Shown in pieces: positions 8,934 through 17,031 of a stretch of DNA of 64,000 nucleotides; within the stretch, counting starts at the first letter, position 1, and every line of letters begins with the position of its first letter. The translations under genes and the position numbers were made by a program. The stretch spans positions 124,001 to 188,000 of the forward strand of contig NZ_PHSU01000008.1 of the NCBI RefSeq assembly GCF_002814235.1. The letters run 5' to 3'. Source of the stretch: Pseudomonas sp. QS1027. Lineage in GTDB: Bacteria; Pseudomonadota; Gammaproteobacteria; Pseudomonadales; Pseudomonadaceae. The notes beneath the pieces are model-generated. The model saw only the letters and a list, made by a program, of their open reading frames with translations. It ran no database searches and was not told the DNA's origin.

Positions 8934-11315
8934 ATGAAATTCAGTGAACAATGGCTGCGTGGCTGGGTAAGCCCGCAAGTGAGCCGCGACGAGCTGGTCG
9001 CTCGTCTGTCCATGGCCGGTCTTGAGGTCGATAGCGTGACGCCGGCCGCCGGCGCGTTCAGTGGTGTGGTCGTCGGTGAAGTCCTCAGCACCGAACAGCA
9101 CCCGGATGCCGACAAGCTGCGTGTGTGCCAGGTCAGCAATGGTTCGGAGACCTTCCAGGTGGTCTGCGGCGCGCCGAATGTGCGCCCGGGCCTGAAGATC
9201 CCGTTCGCGATGATCGGTGCCGAACTGCCCGGCGACTTCAAGATCAAGAAGGCCAAGCTGCGGGGCGTCGAGTCCAACGGCATGCTCTGCTCGCAAGCCG
9301 AGCTGCAGGTCGGTGAAGGCAATGACGGCCTGATGGAGCTGGCGGCCGATGCGCCGGTCGGCGAAGACATTCGTGTCTACCTGAGCCTGGACGATGCCAG
9401 CATCGAGGTCGACCTGACCCCGAACCGTGGCGACTGCCTGTCCCTGGCCGGTCTGGCCCGTGAAGTCGGCGCGCTGTATGCCGCTCCGGTCGCCCGCCCG
9501 GTAGTACCGGCTGTGCCTGCCGTGCACGACGAAGTCCGTTCGATTGAAGTCCTGGCGCCGGCAGCCTGCCCGCGTTACCTGGGCCGTGTGATCCGTAACG
9601 TCGACCTTTCGAAGCCGACCCCGCTGTGGATGGTCGAGCGCCTGCGTCGTTCCGACGTGCGCAGCATCGACGCCGCCGTCGACATCACCAACTACGTGAT
9701 GATCGAGCTGGGCCAGCCGCTGCACGCTTTCGATCTTTCCGAGATCAATGGCGGCATCCGCGTGCGCATGGCTGAAGAAGGCGAGAAGCTGGTGCTGCTC
9801 GACGGCCAGGAAGTCACCCTGCGTAGCGATACCCTGGTGATTGCCGACCACACCCGCGCCCTGGCGATTGCCGGCGTGATGGGGGGCGAGCACAGCGGCG
9901 TCAACACCGCGACCACCCGTGACATCTTCCTCGAAAGCGCGTTCTTCGATCAGATCGCTGTCGCTGGCAAGGCCCGTTCCTATGGCCTGCACACCGATGC
10001 CTCGCACCGCTACGAGCGTGGCGTGGACTGGCAACTGGCCCGTGAAGCCATGGAGCGCGCCACTGGCCTGCTGCTGGAAATCACCGGTGGCGAAGCCGGC
10101 CCGATCATCGAAACCGTCAGCGAAGCGCACCTGCCTTCCATTGCTCCGGTGACCCTGCGTGCCGAACGCATCACCCAGATGCTGGGCATGGAAATGGATG
10201 CACCGCAGGTCGAGCGCCTGTTGTCCGGCCTGGGCCTGGGCATTGTCGCCAGCGGAGCAGGGCAGTGGCAGGTAGAAGTACCAAGCCATCGCTTCGATAT
10301 CAGCCTGGAAGTCGACCTGATCGAAGAACTGGCGCGCCTGTACGGCTACAACCGCCTGCCGGTTCGTTACCCACAAGCCCGCCTGGCGCCACAAGCCAAG
10401 GCTGAAGCCCGTAGCGACCTGCCTGAGCTGCGTCGTCTACTGGTGGCCCGCGGTTACCAGGAAGCGATCACCTACAGCTTCATCGATCCGAAGCAGTTCG
10501 AACTGTTCAACCCGGGCGTCGAGCCGTTGCTGCTGGCCAACCCGATCTCCAACGACATGGCGGCCATGCGCTCGTCCCTGTGGCCAGGTCTGGTCAAGGC
10601 GTTGCAGCACAACCTGAACCGTCAGCAGGATCGCGTGCGTCTGTTCGAAAGCGGCCTGCGTTTTGTCGGTCAGCTGGAAGGCCTGAAGCAAGAACCGATG
10701 CTGGCTGGCGTGGTGTGCGGCAGCCGTCTGCCAGAAGGCTGGGCACAGGGTCGCGACACCGTCGACTTCTTCGACGTCAAGGCTGACGTGGAAGCGCTGC
10801 TGGGCTTTGCCGGTGCACTGGATTCGTTCACCTTCGTGCCGGGCAAACACCCTGCGTTGCACCCGGGTCAGACCGCGCGCATCGAGCGGGAAGGGCGTCT
10901 GGTCGGTTTCATCGGCGCAATCCACCCCGAATTGTCGAAAACCCTCGGTCTCGACCGTCCGGTCTTCGTTTTCGAGCTGGTATTGGCTGAAGTGGCGTTG
11001 GGAAAAATGCCTAAATTCAGCGAGCTGTCGCGCTTTCCTGAAGTGCGTCGTGACCTGGCGTTGCTGGCGGACAAAGGTGTGGCCTCCAGTGCCGTGCTGG
11101 ACGTAATCCGTGAAAATGCAGGCGAATGGCTCACAGAGCTCAGGCTCTTTGACGTCTATGAGGGTAAAGGCATTGATCCGCATAGAAAAAGCCTTGCAGT
11201 TGGCTTGACCTGGCAGCATCCATCGCGCACTCTTAATGACGATGAGGTGAATTCCACGACGCAAAATATCCTCACCTCGCTCGAAACCAGGTTGAACGCC
11301 ACGTTAAGGAAGTGA
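8934..11315 (+). CDS. pheT: Phenylalanyl-tRNA synthetase beta subunit
   Basis: 793 aa, full length. The N-terminus holds the EMAP/OB tRNA-binding domain (about 40-150) with 'HPDADKLRVCQVS'. This is followed by the B3/B4 editing module ('SHRYERGVDWQLAREAMERA' region), the B5 domain, the catalytic-like core and the C-terminal ferredoxin-fold anticodon-binding domain ('SRFPEVRRDLALLADKGV'). The beta subunit binds tRNA-Phe and hydrolyses mischarged Tyr-tRNA. The start is preceded by 'aggagag'. ihfA follows 3 bp after its stop. Confidence 0.98.
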   Translation: MKFSEQWLRGWVSPQVSRDELVARLSMAGLEVDSVTPAAGAFSGVVVGEVLSTEQHPDADKLRVCQVSNGSETFQVVCGAPNVRPGLKIPFAMIGAELPGDFKIKKAKLRGVESNGMLCSQAELQVGEGNDGLMELAADAPVGEDIRVYLSLDDASIEVDLTPNRGDCLSLAGLAREVGALYAAPVARPVVPAVPAVHDEVRSIEVLAPAACPRYLGRVIRNVDLSKPTPLWMVERLRRSDVRSIDAAVDITNYVMIELGQPLHAFDLSEINGGIRVRMAEEGEKLVLLDGQEVTLRSDTLVIADHTRALAIAGVMGGEHSGVNTATTRDIFLESAFFDQIAVAGKARSYGLHTDASHRYERGVDWQLAREAMERATGLLLEITGGEAGPIIETVSEAHLPSIAPVTLRAERITQMLGMEMDAPQVERLLSGLGLGIVASGAGQWQVEVPSHRFDISLEVDLIEELARLYGYNRLPVRYPQARLAPQAKAEARSDLPELRRLLVARGYQEAITYSFIDPKQFELFNPGVEPLLLANPISNDMAAMRSSLWPGLVKALQHNLNRQQDRVRLFESGLRFVGQLEGLKQEPMLAGVVCGSRLPEGWAQGRDTVDFFDVKADVEALLGFAGALDSFTFVPGKHPALHPGQTARIEREGRLVGFIGAIHPELSKTLGLDRPVFVFELVLAEVALGKMPKFSELSRFPEVRRDLALLADKGVASSAVLDVIRENAGEWLTELRLFDVYEGKGIDPHRKSLAVGLTWQHPSRTLNDDEVNSTTQNILTSLETRLNATLRK

Positions 11316-11318
11316 CGT

Positions 11319-11621
11319 ATGGGGGCTCTGACGAAAGCTGAAATGGCGGAACGTCTCTACGAGGAGCTGGGTCTGAACAAACGGGAGGCCAAGGAATTGG
11401 TCGAACTGTTTTTTGAAGAAATCAGACACGCTCTCGAAGACAACGAGCAGGTCAAACTGTCGGGTTTCGGCAATTTTGACTTGCGGGATAAACGCCAGCG
11501 GCCTGGCCGCAATCCAAAAACGGGAGAAGAAATCCCGATCACGGCTCGCCGTGTGGTCACCTTTCGTCCAGGGCAGAAGTTGAAAGCCCGAGTTGAGGCC
11601 TATGCTGGAACCAAGTCATAA
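11319..11621 (+). CDS. ihfA: Integration host factor alpha subunit
   Basis: 100 aa HU/IHF-family DNA-bending protein. The signature '[20 protein letters not shown]' and the arm '[18 protein letters not shown]' are intact. With IhfB it bends DNA sharply in transcription, recombination and phage integration. The gene directly follows pheT, the conserved arrangement in enterics and pseudomonads. Its 3' end overlaps the next gene. Confidence 0.97.
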   Translation: MGALTKAEMAERLYEELGLNKREAKELVELFFEEIRHALEDNEQVKLSGFGNFDLRDKRQRPGRNPKTGEEIPITARRVVTFRPGQKLKARVEAYAGTKS

Positions 11622-11958
11622 CGACGAGCTTCCGCCGATCCCAGGCAAACGCTACTTCACCATTGGTGAAGTCAGCGAGCTGTGTGCGGTCAAACCGCAC
11701 GTGCTGCGTTACTGGGAACAAGAGTTTCCTCAACTCAACCCCGCCAAGCGTGGTGGCAATCGCCGGTATTATCAGCGCCATGATGTGCTGATGATCCGGC
11801 AGATTCGCGCGTTGCTGTACGACCAGGGGTTCACCATCGGCGGGGCGCGTCTGCGTCTCTCCGGCGATGAGGCCAAGGATGACAGCACCCAGTACAAGCA
11901 ACTGATCCGCCAGATGATCTCGGAGCTTGAGGATGTGCTGGTGGTGCTGAAGAAGTGA
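11602..11958 (+). CDS. MerR-family transcriptional regulator
   Basis: 118 aa from the ATG at 11602, inside the end of ihfA. An ATG-less extension to 11593 is possible. The N-terminal winged helix '[20 protein letters not shown]' followed by 'WEQEF' and the Arg/Tyr-rich wing is classic MerR. The C-terminal helix is short, without the effector-binding cysteines of metal sensors. This ihfA-linked regulator is conserved in pseudomonads, with unknown targets. Confidence 0.9.
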   Translation: MLEPSHNDELPPIPGKRYFTIGEVSELCAVKPHVLRYWEQEFPQLNPAKRGGNRRYYQRHDVLMIRQIRALLYDQGFTIGGARLRLSGDEAKDDSTQYKQLIRQMISELEDVLVVLKK

Positions 11959-12049
11959 TTCAAGGTTTTAAAATACTTTGACATTTCAAAAGCTTGCGGT
12001 ATATTTCTCCTCGCTTCCACAAGAAGCAAAACCCAGTTTCACGCCTAGT

Positions 12050-12126
12050 CGGGGCGTAGCGCAGTCCGGTAGCGCACTAGCATGGGGTGCTAGGGGTCGA
12101 GTGTTCGAATCACTCCGTCCCGACCA
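12050..12126 (+). tRNA. tRNA-Pro (anticodon GGG)
   Basis: 77 nt including the encoded CCA. The acceptor stem cggggcg pairs with cgtcccg (one G-T). The anticodon arm is ctagc-atggggt-gctag with anticodon GGG, and the T-arm reads gagtg-ttcgaat-cactc. It reads CCC/CCU codons. The integrase gene begins (reading inward) under 100 bp downstream, so the 3' end of this tRNA is the likely attB/attL. No second copy of its 3' end was found in the window. Confidence 0.97.
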
Positions 12127-12213
12127 TATTTCGTAAGGGGATCAAGCACTTAGGTGAATGATCCCCTTTCTCGTTTCTGGCTTGCGCAAAACTCGCGCAA
12201 TACCTGCGCAAAA

Positions 12214-13329
12214 CTACCCGGTGAGTTCACTGATATTTAGGTCAGGAATCGCCTCAGACCAGACGATTTCTTCATGGTCCCGTTGGTAGTTTTTGGTCAT
12301 GCCCTCGCTCGCATGACCGGCAATTTTCTGACCGTCCTTTCCGGCCTTCTGGTACAGGTGCAGTGAAAGCGCCCTGACTTCATGAACGCCCGGCATCTCC
12401 TCCTCCTTCCACCCCGTGTAGCACCCGGCCGCCTCCCTGGCCTCCTTGAATGCCCGCGTCAAATATCGTTCTTCAACCTTGGTCCAGTGATCCTTGGTCT
12501 GTGCCTGCTTCTGTTTCAGGCGGTCCGGCTTCCGGTGCACCAGGTAGGGCGAAGCGATGTTGTCTCGGCACCGACTGATCACTTCCTGTAGCTCCGCTGT
12601 CACCCGAAAACGAATCCAGGCGGCGTCACCGGCCTTAGCTGTTTTCTTCTGCACGACGTACAAGAAGCCCTCTCGAACGCCGTCGAAGCGCATATCGAGG
12701 ATGTCGGTGCGCCTTTGAGCGGTGATCAGCGCAAGATCAATAGCGTTTCGCAACCAGGACGGGGACTTCTCGCGAATGGCTTTCAGGCCATCTACCGTGT
12801 GGCGTTTGCGCTGCTTCTTCTCGATACGGTTGATTGTGCTGGCGGCTGGATTGTCAGGGCACAGGCCCTTGGCTGCTGCGTGGTTGAATATATCCACCAG
12901 CAGTGCCCTGCATTGGTTGGCCGTCCTCGGGGTGAGCTCATCCAGCATTTCCGCAATCATGCGGATCGTGATCTGGTCTACGGCCTTTCCTTCGAACTGC
13001 TTGCTAAAGCGCCTGAAGTGCACTGCATACAGGCCCAGGGTGCCCGCGGCAAGTTCGCGCGGAGGCAATACGTCGCTCTCGTATTTGTCGAGGAAGCCAG
13101 AGAATGACGCCGACGAGGCTGACAGTACGGCACCGACCAGGTCGGCACCGCGCATGAACTCCAGATTTAATTGCTTTGCTGCATCAATGGCCTTGATGCG
13201 ATCGGTGCCGAATTGAAACCACTTACCGTCGGTGGGCCGCCGGTAGCGATAGGTTGAGCGCCGAGAATCGAAGTACAGGTTCTGCGGGAGGCTCTTGTTC
13301 GCCTTGTTGCGCGGCCGTGGGACCATCAT
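12214..13329 (-). CDS. Tyrosine-type phage integrase
   Basis: 371 aa. A basic N-terminal arm-type segment is followed by a core-binding helical domain (about 70-165) and a catalytic domain. Visible catalytic elements are 'ITAQRRTDILDM' (first Arg), 'VHEVRALSLHLYQKAG' (H-x-x-R box) and 'IAGHASEGMTKNYQRD' with the nucleophilic Tyr. It points toward the tRNA-Pro gene, placing it at the left end of the element. The start codon overlaps the end of the excisionase-like gene, typical of an int/xis pair. Confidence 0.93.
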   Translation of the reverse strand: MMVPRPRNKANKSLPQNLYFDSRRSTYRYRRPTDGKWFQFGTDRIKAIDAAKQLNLEFMRGADLVGAVLSASSASFSGFLDKYESDVLPPRELAAGTLGLYAVHFRRFSKQFEGKAVDQITIRMIAEMLDELTPRTANQCRALLVDIFNHAAAKGLCPDNPAASTINRIEKKQRKRHTVDGLKAIREKSPSWLRNAIDLALITAQRRTDILDMRFDGVREGFLYVVQKKTAKAGDAAWIRFRVTAELQEVISRCRDNIASPYLVHRKPDRLKQKQAQTKDHWTKVEERYLTRAFKEAREAAGCYTGWKEEEMPGVHEVRALSLHLYQKAGKDGQKIAGHASEGMTKNYQRDHEEIVWSEAIPDLNISELTG

Positions 13330-13538
13330 GCGGCTCCTTTCAATACCATTGCGACAAGATCGTTTCCGGCCGACTTACTGAAGGCCGCCCAGTCGATGTA
13401 CCAGAGCTTGCCAATTTGCTCGCCAGGAATCTGGCCGTTACGAATGTGATTTCGAATTGCCTGGGGGCACGGCGGAGTTCCATTCTCCCCCCAGCGCCGG
13501 CGCTGAAACTCACTGATCTTGATCAGCTCTCTTTTCAT
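13326..13538 (-). CDS. Excisionase-like DNA-binding protein
   Basis: 70 aa starting 'MKRELIKISEFQRRRWG', with a helix-turn-helix/winged-helix look and a 'GKLWYIDWAAF' wing. It overlaps the integrase start by 4 bp. Size, charge and position fit a recombination directionality factor (Xis). A longer in-frame start at 13625 is possible, but its extra residues look non-conserved. Confidence 0.75.
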   Translation of the reverse strand: MKRELIKISEFQRRRWGENGTPPCPQAIRNHIRNGQIPGEQIGKLWYIDWAAFSKSAGNDLVAMVLKGAA

Positions 13539-13575
13539 TTTTTGCTCAATGCCGCCCCATGGCGGAAGAAGGTGG

Positions 13576-13845
13576 TTATTGGGTGGCCTTTGCGATTGCC
13601 TCGGCGAGCCTGACTTGAGTGCCATTGCCGTTGCCGGCCGGCTTTATACGGTTGATGACGGCAAGGGCTTCCCTGGCGGCCGACAGCAGCTCTTCCTGAT
13701 TGGCATGTAACCGGACGAGTTCTTCCACCGACTGCCGGTGCAGCGCGATATCTGTGCCCAGTGCCACAGTGGTGCAGCCGCTGTATTTCTGGATTCGGGA
13801 GTTGAGTCGGGCCAGCAGCGGCCGGCTGCCAAATATGTGGGGCAT
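13576..13845 (-). CDS. Phage hypothetical protein
   Basis: 89 aa from an ATG preceded by 'gaggaatcctc'. The same 'gaggaat' ribosome site recurs before several neighbouring genes, which supports the start. Mostly helical ('SVEELVRLHANQEELLSAAR'), with no recognised domain. It is part of the leftward early gene cluster. Confidence 0.65.
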   Translation of the reverse strand: MPHIFGSRPLLARLNSRIQKYSGCTTVALGTDIALHRQSVEELVRLHANQEELLSAAREALAVINRIKPAGNGNGTQVRLAEAIAKATQ

Positions 13846-13877
13846 GAGGATTCCTCGCCGCCCATGGCGGCAGTGGG

Positions 13878-14117
13878 TCAATTAGATTGCTTGTCACTAT
13901 CGGGCCCTGGCGGGGCTGGCCAAGCGTTCTGAATGATGTGAATAGCGATGCACAGGGAGGCGATGAACCAGGCCATGGTCCCGACGAATGCGATGACCAG
14001 GCCTTTCACCGTTGCGGCGCCGAGTTGCTCGGGCGCGAACATAAAGAACCAGGCCCCGGTAATAAGTAGGTAGACCAATGCACCCATGAGGGCGACGAAC
14101 AGTTTCCAGGCGGGCAT
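13878..14117 (-). CDS. Small phage membrane protein
   Basis: 79 aa with two hydrophobic helices (about 5-27 and 36-62) separated by a short loop. The C-terminal tail 'PAPPGPDSDKQ' is Pro-rich and polar. The start at 14117 has a 'gaggaat' site, as in the neighbour. The function is unknown. Confidence 0.65.
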   Translation of the reverse strand: MPAWKLFVALMGALVYLLITGAWFFMFAPEQLGAATVKGLVIAFVGTMAWFIASLCIAIHIIQNAWPAPPGPDSDKQSN

Positions 14118-14169
14118 GCGGATTCCTCGCCCGCCGTCGGCCGGCGGGCTGTCATAGAGTTGAATGGGA

Positions 14170-14631
14170 TTACTTCGACTTGTTGCTGTCTTGACGCTTG
14201 CGCGCTGCGAGGACCAAGGCCTTGGACGTTTTGGCAACGCCACCCGCAACGTCGTCAGGAAGAATCGCGGTCATGCAGTGAGGGCAGAGCGGTGCCATCT
14301 TCGTGCTGCGCCAGGCGTCATCCATCACTTTCGCGGCCCGGCTGCGTATCTGGAATTTCTCGGCCTCGTCCAGTTCGCTACGCCGGCGTTTCAGCGAACT
14401 CATTCCGGCACTGAACACCTCAACAATCCCTATGAAAGCGTCAAATGCCTCGACCTCGGCTTCGCAGTCGCTGCACCAGACACGCCTTTCTTTGTCGTCG
14501 TAGACCAGCCTCTTGTGTCGGCAGGCGCTTCCCGGGCGGCGCGTCATGCCCCGGGCAACCCGAAGGTCTTCGATCTGCACGACCTTCACGCCGTACAGAT
14601 ACTCCTGGGGCTCAGTGGGGGCGTCACTCAT
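14170..14631 (-). CDS. Phage protein with zinc-ribbon-like cysteines
   Basis: 153 aa. Cysteine pairs in 'SACRHKR', 'WCSDCEAE' and 'LCPHCMTAIL' suggest one or two structural zinc sites. A helical middle segment and a basic C-terminus follow. It overlaps the next upstream gene by 8 bp. I do not recognise a named family. Confidence 0.75.
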   Translation of the reverse strand: MSDAPTEPQEYLYGVKVVQIEDLRVARGMTRRPGSACRHKRLVYDDKERRVWCSDCEAEVEAFDAFIGIVEVFSAGMSSLKRRRSELDEAEKFQIRSRAAKVMDDAWRSTKMAPLCPHCMTAILPDDVAGGVAKTSKALVLAARKRQDSNKSK

Positions 14632-14935
14632 GGCCCACCTTCACGCCGGCGGCATCAATGGCCTTGAAGCACGCATTGCGCATGCGGATCGCAGCATGGT
14701 GGGCGTCCAGCCAGCTGTCATCGATCGCGTCTTCTGGTGGTTCCGGTTCAGGGTCGACCGTTGGCAGATCCACCACCAGGGTCTCGCGGGATCGCTTGAA
14801 CCAGTACCAGGCCCGGGCGGTCCGAGGCTCGCTGTAGCTATCGCCCTGGCGCTGTAGCTTGACGAATGTCACCGGCACACCGCTGTTGTCCTCGCTGAAC
14901 GCCTGTTCGAACTGTTCCTGCATTGTCTGTTTCAC
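14624..14935 (-). CDS. Phage hypothetical protein
   Basis: 103 aa, acidic. 'TARAWYWFKRSRETLV' lies in the middle and 'ATHHAAIRM'-like helical sequence near the end. It is packed in the overlapping early operon, with no domain recognised. Confidence 0.7.
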   Translation of the reverse strand: MKQTMQEQFEQAFSEDNSGVPVTFVKLQRQGDSYSEPRTARAWYWFKRSRETLVVDLPTVDPEPEPPEDAIDDSWLDAHHAAIRMRNACFKAIDAAGVKVGHE

Positions 14936-14985
14936 GGCTTCGGCCCCTTGTAGATGAGCCAGGCCATGTAGGCGAGGGCGATCAT
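14932..14985 (-). CDS. Possible 17-residue hydrophobic peptide
   Basis: The frame MIALAYMAWLIYKGPKP starts with an ATG preceded by 'gagggtg'. It overlaps both neighbours by a few bases in the same ATGA style as the rest of this operon. It has one short hydrophobic helix. Size makes it uncertain; positional logic is the main support. Confidence 0.3.
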   Translation of the reverse strand: MIALAYMAWLIYKGPKP

Positions 14986-15347
14986 GGCGTCACCCTCTGG
15001 ACGGGAAATTTCGGTACCGGCACTGCGCGGCGCCCCCAGATGCAGACCGGACCATCTTCGGCGTCGTGGATCGACAGGATGAACCAGCCTCTTTCCGCTG
15101 GGGCTTGGATATCCCACTTGGAGCAGTCGCACTGGCCGTCATCCATGTAAGCATCGAACACGTCGACGGGCACATCGCTTTCCATGTAGGTGATTTTGGT
15201 TTCCACCTGGTGGCGCAGGCACCATTCCTGGAATTGCGCCTCAGTAATCTCGTCGTCGAACTCCGACAGGTAGTCAGGGTGTGACCACCAGCTATCAGTG
15301 TCGCGCTCGACCGGCACCGGTTGGATCAAAACGGTTTCTTCAGGCAT
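14982..15347 (-). CDS. Phage hypothetical protein
   Basis: 121 aa, strongly acidic. 'WSHPDYLSEFDDEITEAQF' lies near the N-terminus, with a Cys pair in 'QCDCSKW' and a C-terminal beta-rich segment. The start has the local 'aggaat' ribosome site. The function is unknown. Confidence 0.72.
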   Translation of the reverse strand: MPEETVLIQPVPVERDTDSWWSHPDYLSEFDDEITEAQFQEWCLRHQVETKITYMESDVPVDVFDAYMDDGQCDCSKWDIQAPAERGWFILSIHDAEDGPVCIWGRRAVPVPKFPVQRVTP

Positions 15348-15534
15348 GACGATTCCTTGGCCGCTGCTCGGCGGCTGACTTGAAGGGGGAGGCGTTACTG
15401 CGGACAGGGGTACAAATGTACTCCTGTCGGGATTCTGCTGACTTACCTGCCTTCTTCTGCTGGCGGGCCTTGAAACGATCGTACGGGTCGTCGGGCAGGC
15501 CGGTCATGGGGCCGCTGGGGTGGATGCGCTTCAT
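15340..15534 (-). CDS. Small phage protein
   Basis: 64 aa, basic and Pro/Arg-rich, beginning 'MKRIHPSGPMTGLPDDPYDR'. It overlaps its neighbours by 4-8 bp. The first half, 'MTGLPDDPYDRFKARQQKK', resembles small early proteins of Pseudomonas phages. No function can be assigned. Confidence 0.6.
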   Translation of the reverse strand: MKRIHPSGPMTGLPDDPYDRFKARQQKKAGKSAESRQEYICTPVRSNASPFKSAAEQRPRNRHA

Positions 15535-16172
15535 GTGGTCACCAGCTGCTGCTCCTGGCTAAGCGCCTGCTGGACCGCTTCGACAACCCGGCGCAGGTAC
15601 GTGAACTTTTGGTTTTCTTCGACAGCCTTGCCATCGATGGAGTAATGCCACTCCTCGCCGAACAGCTCGGTCAGCAGCCTGCTGTGGTGCCAGCATTCGT
15701 TTGAGCTCTCGATGCCGCGCAGAGCGTCGATGTCATGCCAAAGCTCACGAGCTTCACCTTTGCTCAGCTCGCCCAGCTCCCAGTCGTGGCGCCCGGTCTG
15801 TTGCCGCCGGCGCTGGAAGATGCACTTCTTGGCCAGGGTATACAACGCGTCACCACTGAACACGGTAGCGCCGATCCCGTGATCCAAGCAGTTCAAGATG
15901 TAGTGCCAGTCGCAGTCGGAGACGAACTCTGCGGCGGTACGCGGCCCCATGCCTCCCCAATAGGCGTTCCAACTGTTGTCCCGGCAATTGATGGTGATCT
16001 TGTCCTGAGCGGTCTGGTAGTTCGGGTTGGATTCGGTCGGGCAGGCGCGGCGTCCGAAGTCTTCGAGGAATACGGTGATGGGATCGAGCCGCGGGGCGCC
16101 GGTGATGACCAGCTTCGTTACCGTGGAGCGCTCAACCTTCAGCACCTCGGCGGGTTTGTTTTCTGTGGGCAT
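15531..16172 (-). CDS. Phage early protein, unknown function
   Basis: 213 aa, soluble. Recognisable conserved-looking blocks are 'DWHYILNCLDHGIGATVFSG' and 'WHHSRLLTELFGEEWHYSID'. It is the first gene of the leftward operon that ends in the integrase, so its upstream region (16173-16312) should hold the early promoter and operators. That region is AT-richer than the genes, but no clear -35/-10 pair was assigned. Confidence 0.72.
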   Translation of the reverse strand: MPTENKPAEVLKVERSTVTKLVITGAPRLDPITVFLEDFGRRACPTESNPNYQTAQDKITINCRDNSWNAYWGGMGPRTAAEFVSDCDWHYILNCLDHGIGATVFSGDALYTLAKKCIFQRRRQQTGRHDWELGELSKGEARELWHDIDALRGIESSNECWHHSRLLTELFGEEWHYSIDGKAVEENQKFTYLRRVVEAVQQALSQEQQLVTT

Positions 16173-16312
16173 GAGTCGTCCTCGCCGGCCGTCACGACCG
16201 GAAGTGATGTCAAGGGGGAAAGTTTTAGGAAACGGAAGAAAAGGTTCCAGGTATACAAGCCAATCCGTCGTGACATCAGAATCAGTGGCACTTCAACTAA
16301 GCGGTGCTCAAC

Positions 16313-16516
16313 ATGAAACGACTGACCGAATGGATAAACCTGATCGCAGCCTCGATCCACTTGGCTACGGTGCTCATCGCCCTCGCGGGTAGCCAAGGAT
16401 TACAGAGCCATCTCGACCCATGGCTATTCCTGCCCGGCACATGCCCGGCGGGTCGAGGTGCTACGATGGTGCCTTCCTCAAGCGGGCTGGCCCATGACAA
16501 AGCACGACATTTATGA
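16313..16516 (+). CDS. Possible small membrane protein
   Basis: 67 aa, one hydrophobic helix at about 8-25 ('NLIAASIHLATVLIALAGS'). It is divergent from the leftward operon and overlaps the next gene in another frame. It lacks a strong ribosome site, so it may not be real. Confidence 0.3.
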   Translation: MKRLTEWINLIAASIHLATVLIALAGSQGLQSHLDPWLFLPGTCPAGRGATMVPSSSGLAHDKARHL

Positions 16517-16724
16517 TGAGCACGAAGGCTTTCAGCTCTGGAACTATATGGAGTGCGACAAAGACGATGAGGGCCGGGAGACCTGGCGTATCAACGTCGA
16601 GGTGAAACGGGGTGGAGCGGTGGTGGTGCCGGTCATTGCGGGCGACCGAATCTTTCCTGACCGTGGTCTGGCACAGGTCGCCGGCCGGGAGCTGGGTGCG
16701 AAGCTGGTGAAGAGTCGCGGATAA
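16494..16724 (+). CDS. Phage hypothetical protein
   Basis: 76 aa beginning 'MTKHDIYDEHEGFQLWNYME', acidic then beta-rich ('RINVEVKRGGAVVVPVIAGD'). The start lacks a strong Shine-Dalgarno sequence. It is the first convincing rightward gene of the element. Confidence 0.55.
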   Translation: MTKHDIYDEHEGFQLWNYMECDKDDEGRETWRINVEVKRGGAVVVPVIAGDRIFPDRGLAQVAGRELGAKLVKSRG

Positions 16725-16772
16725 TTAGGGATCGGCTACAGTTGCTAGGTCATTCACAAGGAGGGCTGGAAA

Positions 16773-17018
16773 ATGACCTGCTTAATTTGCAAAGGGGCTG
16801 CGGAGACCTACGAGTCTGGTGGCGATTGGCATGAGCGCAACTGCGCTGAGTGTGGCCGATATCGGGTATCCCGGACGCTTGTTGACACTATGGCGAGCCA
16901 GAAGCAGTCGTTTGATGTGGAGCGCACGAGGACTTGGATAGCGATGAACAAAGTCGCAACGGCGTCGCCAATTATCTCGAGCTTTGACGCGCCCAGGCAT
17001 CAGCTGATTTCTTCCTGA
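16773..17018 (+). CDS. Small zinc-finger-like phage protein
   Basis: 81 aa behind a strong 'aaggaggg' site. CxxC pairs at residues 3/6 and 24/27 ('CLIC', 'CAEC') suggest one zinc ribbon. The rest is basic. It sits tail to tail with the methyltransferase gene. Confidence 0.65.
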   Translation: MTCLICKGAAETYESGGDWHERNCAECGRYRVSRTLVDTMASQKQSFDVERTRTWIAMNKVATASPIISSFDAPRHQLISS

Positions 17019-17031
17019 TACAGGGTCGTTG